This document shows, one piece after another, positions 1-6,040 of a stretch of 13,840 nt of DNA. The notes beneath the pieces are model-generated. The model ran no database searches and had not been told where the DNA came from. It saw only the letters and a list, made by a program, of their open reading frames with translations. Within the stretch, counting starts at the first letter, position 1, and each line of letters opens with the position of its first letter. The DNA is from Candidatus Poseidoniaceae archaeon (GTDB lineage: Archaea; Thermoplasmatota; Poseidoniia; Poseidoniales; Poseidoniaceae), in NCBI GenBank assembly GCA_013330285.1, contig DUIP01000126.1:3483-17322 (forward strand), read 5' to 3'. A program made the translations under genes and the position numbers.

Positions 1-893
1 GTTCGGGTGAGGTCTTGCTTTTCTCCATCGCCACCAAAGGACTTGAAGAGGACATCCAGAAGTGTCCTGTTCATCGCTTTGCACATGATGAATGTAAGGA
101 TCAGTCCGGATGCTCCAACGAGTGACCCAGCGATAATCAGTACCGAGTTTCCGATAATGAAACCGGTGAAGGCAGCAGCAATACCGGACAAGGAATTGAG
201 CAACGAGACCACAACTGGCATGTCTGCGCCACCAATTGGAAGCACCAGCACAATACCGAGAAGACATGAGATGCCAATGATGCCCCAAAGATAGGTTTCG
301 TTGGTCGGCTCCTCGATGCTCATAACGATCATCACGAGCACGCTGAGAAGCAAGACCACCTTGACTGGGTTGAGCCATACAGGACCCCAAGTTGGCGTTC
401 GTATCCACTTGCCAAACACTTCAATGCCACCTTTCAGTTTGTACATGGCAAGGAGTGAACCAGTCAGTGTCATCCAACCCACGAGGGCAGAGAGGCCAGC
501 AGCCACCATGGTCACTGTAAGTTCCAATCCCACTGGAGTGTCGCCAGTAATGATGTACTTTTGAATCTCAGAAAGAGCAACAAGGGCTGAAGCAGCACCA
601 CCAAATCCGTTGAACAGTGCTACCAATTCTGGCATTCCAGTCATTTCGACCTTCACAGCCATCCAATAGCCAATCAAGGAACCGAGGACAAGCCCTCCAG
701 CAATCAACGTCCAATCAACAACGCCTTCACCGGTGAATTGCATTTGTACAATCGTGGTGATGACAGCGACCAGCATACCCATGGCACCGAGCTGATTACC
801 AAACGGAGCGGTCCTTGGATGGCCCAATTTTTTCAAACCGAAAATGAACAAAGCAGCGGACAAGAGATAGCCAATAGAAATCCAATCCTCCAT
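1..893 (-). CDS. pntB: NAD(P) transhydrogenase beta subunit, N-terminal part (cut by window edge)
   Basis: This is the beta subunit of the proton-translocating transhydrogenase, which uses the proton gradient to reduce NADP+ with NADH at the membrane. The frame is open from the ATG at 893 to base 1, giving 297 codons, and contains family hallmarks: MTGMPELVALFNGFGG (about residues 85-100), GGADMPVVVSLLNSLSG and VGASGLILTFIMCKAMNR. The visible part is strongly hydrophobic with many membrane helices (domain II). The NADP-binding domain III, roughly the last 180 residues of a usual 460-480, lies beyond the window. The start is set by a strong GGAGGTG six bases upstream and sits one base after the stop of the preceding gene, so the two are surely co-transcribed and probably translationally coupled. 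Confidence 0.96.
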   Translation of the reverse strand, partial: MEDWISIGYLLSAALFIFGLKKLGHPRTAPFGNQLGAMGMLVAVITTIVQMQFTGEGVVDWTLIAGGLVLGSLIGYWMAVKVEMTGMPELVALFNGFGGAASALVALSEIQKYIITGDTPVGLELTVTMVAAGLSALVGWMTLTGSLLAMYKLKGGIEVFGKWIRTPTWGPVWLNPVKVVLLLSVLVMIVMSIEEPTNETYLWGIIGISCLLGIVLVLPIGGADMPVVVSLLNSLSGIAAAFTGFIIGNSVLIIAGSLVGASGLILTFIMCKAMNRTLLDVLFKSFGGDGEKQDLTR

Positions 894-894
894 C

Positions 895-1206
895 TCAAGC
901 ACCTCCTCGCTTCTTACCAGCAATCATGTTCAACATCCGATTCGTGACTGCAAAACCACCAACGACGTTGATCATAGCAAGGACCACTGCGACGAACGCC
1001 AACAGTCCAGAAAGGGCGGTTTGGCCACCATCAAATGCAACGTTTGCACCGATCAAGGCCCCAATAATCGAAATACCCGAAATAGCGTTTGCACCACTCA
1101 TCAAAGGTGTGTGGAGGGTTGCTGGGACCTTTGTGATGAGTTCAAATCCAAGGAAGATGGCAAGAAGAAACAGCGTGATGTTGGCAATTAAAAATTCAGG
1201 TTCCAT
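895..1206 (-). CDS. pntAB: NAD(P) transhydrogenase alpha subunit, membrane part (PntA2)
   Basis: This 103-residue membrane protein is the small alpha-2 subunit of a transhydrogenase whose alpha chain is split in two, as in Rhodospirillum. The diagnostic stretch VPATLHTPLMSGANAISGI (about residues 26-44) is seen, with hydrophobic helices on both sides and a basic tail ending GKKRGGA. With PntB it forms the proton-conducting domain II. The ATG at 1206 overlaps the TGA of the upstream gene in a TTGATGG context and is preceded by GGAGGTG at 1214-1220, so I prefer it to the TTG one codon earlier. Its stop is one base before the pntB start. Confidence 0.95.
   Translation of the reverse strand: MEPEFLIANITLFLLAIFLGFELITKVPATLHTPLMSGANAISGISIIGALIGANVAFDGGQTALSGLLAFVAVVLAMINVVGGFAVTNRMLNMIAGKKRGGA
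900..906 (-). promoter_or_regulatory. Ribosome binding site of pntB
   Basis: The minus strand reads GGAGGTG six bases before the pntB ATG and lies inside the end of pntA2. It fixes the start of pntB. The same heptamer at 1214-1220 precedes pntA2, so both internal genes of the operon have near-perfect Shine-Dalgarno sites. Confidence 0.8.
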
Positions 1207-2366
1207 CAAAGAACACCTCCAAGGCGGGTTTGTTTTGGATGTATTTCTCCATCTTTACAAATGAGGACTCCACCCATGCCGTTGACATAGAAATCACTGC
1301 CTTCTGGAGCACCGACGAGAATATCATCCTCATCAGAGATAACAACCTCGCCATCGTTGACCAGCGAGGTCATGAATGTCGTGAGGTTGTTCGAATACAG
1401 CATGCTTGATGTTGTGGCAAGGGTTCCGGGAAGGTTGGAGGTTCCAATGATGATCACGCCATTGTCTGTGGTTGTGATTTCACCCTTAACCGTGTCTTCA
1501 CAGTTCCCACCAACATCCGCATTCATATCGACTACCACAGCGCCAGATTTGAAATTCTGAACCGCCGAAGATGGTACGGTGATTGGTGCAGGGCGACCGA
1601 AAATACGTGCAGTGGTGACAATAATATCTGCATCAGCAGCAACGCCACATACTGTGTCATTGACCTTTTGAATGAACTCTGGAGTGAGGGGTTTTGCATA
1701 TCCTGATTCATCCTCGAAGTCGTCCATGCCATCGACTTCGATGAACCGTCCACCTACGGATTCGATTTGTTCAGCAGCGCTCTTGCGCACATCTGATGCA
1801 TAGACAACAGCTCCCAGTCGTTTCGCGGTCGCAATGGCCTGAAGGCCAGCAACACCACTTCCCATGATGACGACTTTTGCAGGGCGAATGGTACCAGCTG
1901 ATGTGGTCATCATCGGGATGCCCTTTGGAACATGAGCGGCTCCCAGAAGGACTGCTTTGTATCCAGCAAGGTTGTCTTGAGACGAATTCACGTCCATCGA
2001 TTGGGCTCGGGAAAGTCGTCGAGGTATCATGTCCATTGACAGCAATGTAATCCCTGCATCCATGCAAGATTTCACATGTTCTGGATGTCGGAAAGGATCA
2101 GAAACACAGGCGAGGTTGGTGCCTTTTGCGATACCATCGACGCCAGGGAATCGGATACAAACGATGTTCGGGCAACTCAGAGCATCTTCTCGTGAGCCGA
2201 TTGTTGCACCTGCGGCTTCATAATCGCTGTCATGATAATTTGCTGATCGACCAGCTCCAGATTCAATGATGACTTCGAAGCCAGCCTTGGCGAGTTTTTT
2301 CATGCTCGAGGGGACAATTCCAACACGTGTTTCGCCTTCAGGTTCCATTGGTACGCCGAGTTTCAT
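1206..2366 (-). CDS. pntAA: NAD(P) transhydrogenase alpha subunit, soluble NAD(H)-binding part (PntA1)
   Basis: This 386-residue soluble subunit (domain I) binds NAD(H) and passes hydride to NADP+ on PntB. It matches the family in length (about 380) and in motifs: the opening KLGVPMEPEGETRVGIVP, the loop residues R117, Q122 and D125 (the RQD loop of the R. rubrum enzyme, offset ten), SSQDNLAGYKAV, and the Rossmann turn GSGVAGLQA at 169-177 followed by D192, which fits NAD rather than NADP. A GAGG Shine-Dalgarno lies seven bases before the ATG. It is the first gene of the pnt operon and diverges from malate dehydrogenase. The stop overlaps the next start. No key residue seems missing. Confidence 0.96.
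   Translation of the reverse strand: MKLGVPMEPEGETRVGIVPSSMKKLAKAGFEVIIESGAGRSANYHDSDYEAAGATIGSREDALSCPNIVCIRFPGVDGIAKGTNLACVSDPFRHPEHVKSCMDAGITLLSMDMIPRRLSRAQSMDVNSSQDNLAGYKAVLLGAAHVPKGIPMMTTSAGTIRPAKVVIMGSGVAGLQAIATAKRLGAVVYASDVRKSAAEQIESVGGRFIEVDGMDDFEDESGYAKPLTPEFIQKVNDTVCGVAADADIIVTTARIFGRPAPITVPSSAVQNFKSGAVVVDMNADVGGNCEDTVKGEITTTDNGVIIIGTSNLPGTLATTSSMLYSNNLTTFMTSLVNDGEVVISDEDDILVGAPEGSDFYVNGMGGVLICKDGEIHPKQTRLGGVL
1214..1220 (-). promoter_or_regulatory. Ribosome binding site of pntA2
   Basis: The minus strand reads GGAGGTG seven bases before the ATG at 1206, within the last codons of pntA1. It decides for the ATG that overlaps the pntA1 stop, over the TTG just before it. Confidence 0.8.
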
Positions 2367-2574
2367 AGTGTCGCCTCATGCCCAGTTCCCACGACTGTGG
2401 GTGTTGGGTGTTTTTGCCCAATGTGAGGGGGTTTTTAGACAACTCGCTTCGAGGGCTTGACATTACATGACGAATTTGTTGAGTTCAATGCGATTTCACA
2501 TCATTATTCTCTAAGAATTCCACCATGTTCCTTATGGAGGTCCTTTTACTGGAACAAACATCGAAGGGAACATT
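2367..2574. promoter_or_regulatory. Divergent control region between pntA1 and malate dehydrogenase
   Basis: These 208 bases separate two divergent genes and must hold both promoters. On the minus side a TATA-like CTAAAAAC (2431-2438) lies about 65-70 bases before the pntA1 start, and two small hairpin-type repeats sit between: CCCAC/GTGGG (2388-2392, 2397-2401) and TTGGG/CCCAA (2404-2408, 2417-2421). On the plus side AAGGGAA (2564-2570) may be a modest Shine-Dalgarno for mdh, and a T-rich stretch CTTTTACT (2543-2550) could be a weak TATA element. A second SD-like GGAGGT (2536-2541) has no start codon in phase with mdh. Element assignments are by eye and uncertain. Confidence 0.5.
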
Positions 2575-3513
2575 ATGGCGAGTCATCGAAGAAAAATTGC
2601 AGTGATTGGGGCAGGAAATGTTGGAGCTACTTGCGCCTTCGTCCTCGCACAAATGAAAATTGCCGATATTGTCATGCTTGATATTTACGAGGGATTTGCA
2701 AAGGGTAAGGCTCTGGACATGTCCCAAAACGGACAGGTCTTGAATTACGATGGTGCAATCACTGGAACTGCGAACTACGAGGACATCGCAGGTGCAGAAG
2801 TTGTTGTTGTCACTTCTGGATTTCCACGCCAACCAGGTATGACTCGAGAAGATCTCATCGCCAAGAACGCCGGAATCGTTCAGCAAGTTGGTGAAGGCAT
2901 CCGTGAACATGCTCCTAACTCGACCATCATCATGGTGACCAATCCATTGGATTTGATGACCTATCACATGCAGAAGGTCACTGGTTTCCCAGCAAACCGC
3001 GTCTGTGGACAAGCTGGTGTGCTTGACAGTGCACGCATGACTCACTTCGTAGCCAAAGCAGTGGGCTGTTCCGAAGAGGATGTCCAAGCCATGGTCCTTG
3101 GCGGTCACGGCGATACCATGGTGCCCCTTCCAAGATTTACAACAGTCGGTGGTATTGCCATCACTCATCTATTGGATGAGGAGACCATTGATGCCATATG
3201 CAAGCGTACGGCATCTGGTGGTGGAGAAATTGTCAAATTACTCGAACGTGGATCTGCTTTCTATGCACCAGGTTCCGCTGCAGCAATTATGGCTGAAGCA
3301 GTTCTCAATGACCGAAAGCGTTTGATTCCCGCTTCTGCTCACCTCACTGGACAATACGGCCTTGATGATGTTTACATCGGTGTTCCGGTGATTCTTGGTG
3401 CTGGTGGTATTGAGCGAATTTTGGAACTTGAATTGAGCGAGGACGAACTTTCTTCACTTCAGGGATCTGGAAATTTCTACAAATCGCAACTCTCTGAGTT
3501 GCTTGGCTATTGA
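2575..3513 (+). CDS. mdh: Malate dehydrogenase (lactate dehydrogenase-like type)
   Basis: This 312-residue enzyme interconverts malate and oxaloacetate with NAD(H), a TCA-cycle step in the cytoplasm. The Rossmann loop GAGNVGAT starts at residue 12, D36 ends the second strand and indicates NAD preference, and the substrate loop FPRQPGMTREDL carries R85 and R91. Arginine at position 85, where lactate dehydrogenases have glutamine, marks it as malate dehydrogenase. The catalytic pair D151/H178 (GVLDSARM, GGHGDTMVP) and R154 are present. Length fits the family (about 305-315). It stands alone on the plus strand, divergent from pnt, and ends one base before the convergent ygfZ-like stop. Confidence 0.96.
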   Translation: MASHRRKIAVIGAGNVGATCAFVLAQMKIADIVMLDIYEGFAKGKALDMSQNGQVLNYDGAITGTANYEDIAGAEVVVVTSGFPRQPGMTREDLIAKNAGIVQQVGEGIREHAPNSTIIMVTNPLDLMTYHMQKVTGFPANRVCGQAGVLDSARMTHFVAKAVGCSEEDVQAMVLGGHGDTMVPLPRFTTVGGIAITHLLDEETIDAICKRTASGGGEIVKLLERGSAFYAPGSAAAIMAEAVLNDRKRLIPASAHLTGQYGLDDVYIGVPVILGAGGIERILELELSEDELSSLQGSGNFYKSQLSELLGY

Positions 3514-3514
3514 A

Positions 3515-4216
3515 TTATACACGCACAATAGACAGCGAGTGTGTCGAACCTTTTGTCGTCACCTCAGAAGGCTTGGCTTCTTCGTTTGATACGGTCACAA
3601 GTTTACGTCCTTGTTTTCCTCGACTGACCATGCGCGTCAAGACTTCTTGACCAATGTAGCACCCCTTCGCTGGATGAACATCGTGTGAAAGTCCGCTGGC
3701 CAGAGCGTGGTGCTTTTGGGTGATTTCTTGGCCAGGCCACGGCACACACTGGCTGATTCTCCACTCATTGAAATCATTCCAATTCGCATCTGCTTTGACT
3801 GAAGTTCCTTTCGACGCTACGATCATTTCGTAACCATCGATGCTGCTTCCGATGGTGATACCATTCTCTGAAGAATAGGTGGCAGTGTATTCATTTCCAT
3901 GATTGAATCCAACATAAAAATCGTTGCTTTGGGTTGCATCCATGATGGACACGTCCTGTCCAAGAATCCGAGGGGATACATGGGACAACAAAGCTTGCCA
4001 ATGCGGTCCATGGCTCACACATGCTACAAAACCGCCCATGTGAAAGAGCATCACTCGATCGATCACTTTCGCAGATGTTGTGGTAAAGGTCGTATGTTTG
4101 CATTGCCCCTCAACGAGGTCCAAAACCAGATTGGTTGAGAGCCCATCAATGAATGATAAAACGTCACGACCACGCCATACGCTCAAGTGACCATCAGGAT
4201 ATGGAGCAATTGTCAT
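3515..4216 (-). CDS. ygfZ: YgfZ/GcvT-like folate-binding protein for Fe-S enzyme maintenance
   Basis: This 233-residue protein belongs to the YgfZ (IBA57-like) family, related to the T-protein of glycine cleavage. Members assist assembly or repair of Fe-S clusters in certain enzymes, probably with a folate. The signature KGCYIGQEV with its conserved cysteine is at about residues 184-192, followed by an R...RG stretch (TRMVSRGKQGRKL), as in the family; the N-terminus has the usual G-x-D...F..GLSTN pattern. It lies ten bases after the A-type Fe-S carrier, which supports the role. I chose the ATG at 4216, behind TGAGGGGCGAGG; an in-frame GTG at 4246 would overlap the previous gene. It is shorter than E. 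coli YgfZ (about 326). Confidence 0.85.
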   Translation of the reverse strand: MTIAPYPDGHLSVWRGRDVLSFIDGLSTNLVLDLVEGQCKHTTFTTTSAKVIDRVMLFHMGGFVACVSHGPHWQALLSHVSPRILGQDVSIMDATQSNDFYVGFNHGNEYTATYSSENGITIGSSIDGYEMIVASKGTSVKADANWNDFNEWRISQCVPWPGQEITQKHHALASGLSHDVHPAKGCYIGQEVLTRMVSRGKQGRKLVTVSNEEAKPSEVTTKGSTHSLSIVRV

Positions 4217-4226
4217 GCCTCGCCCC

Positions 4227-4607
4227 TCATGCGAAGGATTCACCACAGCCGCAGGAGGATTCTGCGTTGGGGTTGTTGATCTTGAATCCGCCTCCCATGA
4301 GGCGGTCTACGTAATCGATTTCGATGCCATCAAGTAGGTGACTCGATGCATTTGGAACGAGAACTCGGAATCCATTGATGTTGATTTCCTGGCAGGATTG
4401 GTCCGTATTTTCTACAATCTGTAAATCATACATGTATCCAGAGCAACCACCGGAAAGCACGCCAACGAGAAGGGCCATCGAGCGGTCATCACCAAACGCA
4501 TCAGCAAGCATGGTTTGGGCTTTCTCCGATATGGTCAATGCCACATCCACAACTTCTGGCTGTATGACCTGAATTGGTCCAGCCGTTTCACACGTACCGC
4601 AGTCCAT
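4227..4607 (-). CDS. A-type iron-sulfur carrier protein (IscA/ErpA/SufA family)
   Basis: This 126-residue protein carries Fe-S clusters from the assembly scaffold to target enzymes. The three conserved ligand cysteines are seen: C55 in SGGCSGYMYDLQ, and C119 and C121 in SSCGCGESF at the C-terminus, with NPNA just before. It is slightly longer than usual because of an extra N-terminus that carries a C-x-x-C pair (MDCGTC, C3 and C6). The ATG at 4607 has no clear Shine-Dalgarno and lies 36 bases after the regulator gene. The next gene is the YgfZ-like protein, a functional partner. Whether it is IscA-, ErpA- or SufA-like cannot be told by eye. Confidence 0.93.
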   Translation of the reverse strand: MDCGTCETAGPIQVIQPEVVDVALTISEKAQTMLADAFGDDRSMALLVGVLSGGCSGYMYDLQIVENTDQSCQEININGFRVLVPNASSHLLDGIEIDYVDRLMGGGFKINNPNAESSCGCGESFA

Positions 4608-4643
4608 GATACGCCGACGGGGGGCTCGCCTAAGAACCTGCGC

Positions 4644-6026
4644 TCATTGCGATGGTTCAATGGTATCCTTTTCACATTCAATTTTGAAGTGGCACGAGTT
4701 TGAACCATCGGTAGGACATACCCGTTGTGTTGACTGAATCACAAAGCCATGTCGTGTCCTAAGAATGCCTTTCAAAACACCTTCGTCAAGATGGCATAAC
4801 ATGCTGTTTGATGTTGGATTTCCACCACAAGCACCGCCATTTTGGACGGTCAAGGATTCGGGTGGCATGCTGGTGGTCAAAATTTGACCCATTCCCAATT
4901 GTTCCCATTCATGACTCAAATGCTTCCAAAACTCTTGGTCATCTTCCACATTGTCCCATTTACTCGCCAATTCTTCTCCTATTCGAATGCCGACACCTAA
5001 CAAGACTTCATCGAGATCGACGCCTAGTTTTTGTAGGGCTTCTGCAGATACATTCCCTTCGATCGTGATTGGCTCCCCTTGGCGCCTCAAAATCGTATTT
5101 GGCTGTTCATTTTGGACAGCTAGTTGTTTGTTGACCGATGAGCGAAGACGTTCGTAATATGAACCATCACCAAGCGAGAGGTTCAATGGTTCGATGATTT
5201 TACCTTCGGTGAGTCGCGCTTTAGCAGCCCGGTATGATGTTCCAGCACCCCATTGGATGGCCATCAATTCTGATTGAGCTTCCATGAATGCTTTGGATTC
5301 AATCAAGAGTGCACTGTCTGTTTTCCCTCGACCTGTAGGGTTCTTTTCCACATTGATGAACTGCAATCCCACCTCATCGTCCACATATACGCCCTGCATG
5401 CGGAATTCTTCGTGGTGGCGTATTTCGATCCTCGTGTCGAGGTCATCAAAAAATTTGATGGTTTTTTCGTTCAACGATGTTGAAATCTTGACTTCTATGC
5501 CACGGTTGACTGCGTCTGTCAACGCTTCAAAGGCACCCGATCGCCGAAGGTGAAAAATTCCCCAGTCACCCAACAACATCCACACAGAATGTTCGGCCTC
5601 ACTCAAGATTGATTGGAGGTTTGCCATAATTGAATGCCGGTCTTTCAGCACGGTGAAGTTTGGTTCATGGTATTCATTTTCATGAGAGAGGAGCACACTG
5701 TGAGCATCCGATTTCATGGCTTCTAAATGGTCTTGCATTCGTCGCAAATCCATTTCTGATTTCTGGATTAACAATCCAAAGACTTCCTCGATCTTAAGTC
5801 CTAAGAACCTCATCGGTTTGTCCAATGTAGCCTTCACGAACCCTAAGTCCTGCATTTTTCTCAAGGAATTGTATGCATCCATTCTGGAAATACCGATCCT
5901 TTTCCCAACATCTGATGCTTTCGATGGAGGGTGTGTTGCCAGATCCATGACAATATGAGCATGCTTCTCTTCCATGCCGCATTCGACCAACCGAGCAATG
6001 ATATCCAAACTCACAGTGTTGCTCAT
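4644..6026 (-). CDS. TrmB-family transcriptional regulator with C-terminal V4R-like sensor domain
   Basis: This 460-residue protein looks like a three-part regulator. Residues about 8-75 form a TrmB-type winged helix (KASDVGKRIGISRMDAYNSL, then LRKMQDLGFV). A helical stretch (about 85-110) follows, then a TrmB/PLD-like middle domain (about 125-262; VWMLLGDWGIFHLRRSGAF, GIEVKIST). The C-terminal 150 residues resemble a 4-vinyl-reductase (V4R) domain: NGGACGG, MLCHLDEGVLKGIL, then VCPTDGSNSCHF, with cysteines at 400, 411, 437, 445 and 451. V4R domains bind small hydrophobic ligands or metals and sit on the redox-sensing regulator MsvR. I use the ATG at 6026 (GGTGGT just upstream); a GTG at 6044 overlapping the previous stop is possible. 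Neighbours downstream are Fe-S carriers. Confidence 0.82.
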   Translation of the reverse strand: MSNTVSLDIIARLVECGMEEKHAHIVMDLATHPPSKASDVGKRIGISRMDAYNSLRKMQDLGFVKATLDKPMRFLGLKIEEVFGLLIQKSEMDLRRMQDHLEAMKSDAHSVLLSHENEYHEPNFTVLKDRHSIMANLQSILSEAEHSVWMLLGDWGIFHLRRSGAFEALTDAVNRGIEVKISTSLNEKTIKFFDDLDTRIEIRHHEEFRMQGVYVDDEVGLQFINVEKNPTGRGKTDSALLIESKAFMEAQSELMAIQWGAGTSYRAAKARLTEGKIIEPLNLSLGDGSYYERLRSSVNKQLAVQNEQPNTILRRQGEPITIEGNVSAEALQKLGVDLDEVLLGVGIRIGEELASKWDNVEDDQEFWKHLSHEWEQLGMGQILTTSMPPESLTVQNGGACGGNPTSNSMLCHLDEGVLKGILRTRHGFVIQSTQRVCPTDGSNSCHFKIECEKDTIEPSQ

Positions 6027-6040
6027 TGGACCACCAGGTT

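Noticed and set aside
895..1264. Plus-strand frame 926-1264 opposite the pnt genes
   Set aside because: It lies antisense to the well-supported PntA2 and to the end of PntA1, and its protein matches nothing recognisable.
2388..2421. Intrinsic terminator from the two short hairpins and the T run at 2411-2415
   Set aside because: No gene on the plus strand ends before it, stems are only five base pairs, and the T run lies inside a loop.
2485..3168. 227-codon minus-strand frame across malate dehydrogenase
   Set aside because: It is a shadow of the mdh reading frame; composition is rich in His, Ser and Cys, as expected for antisense translation, and no motif is seen.
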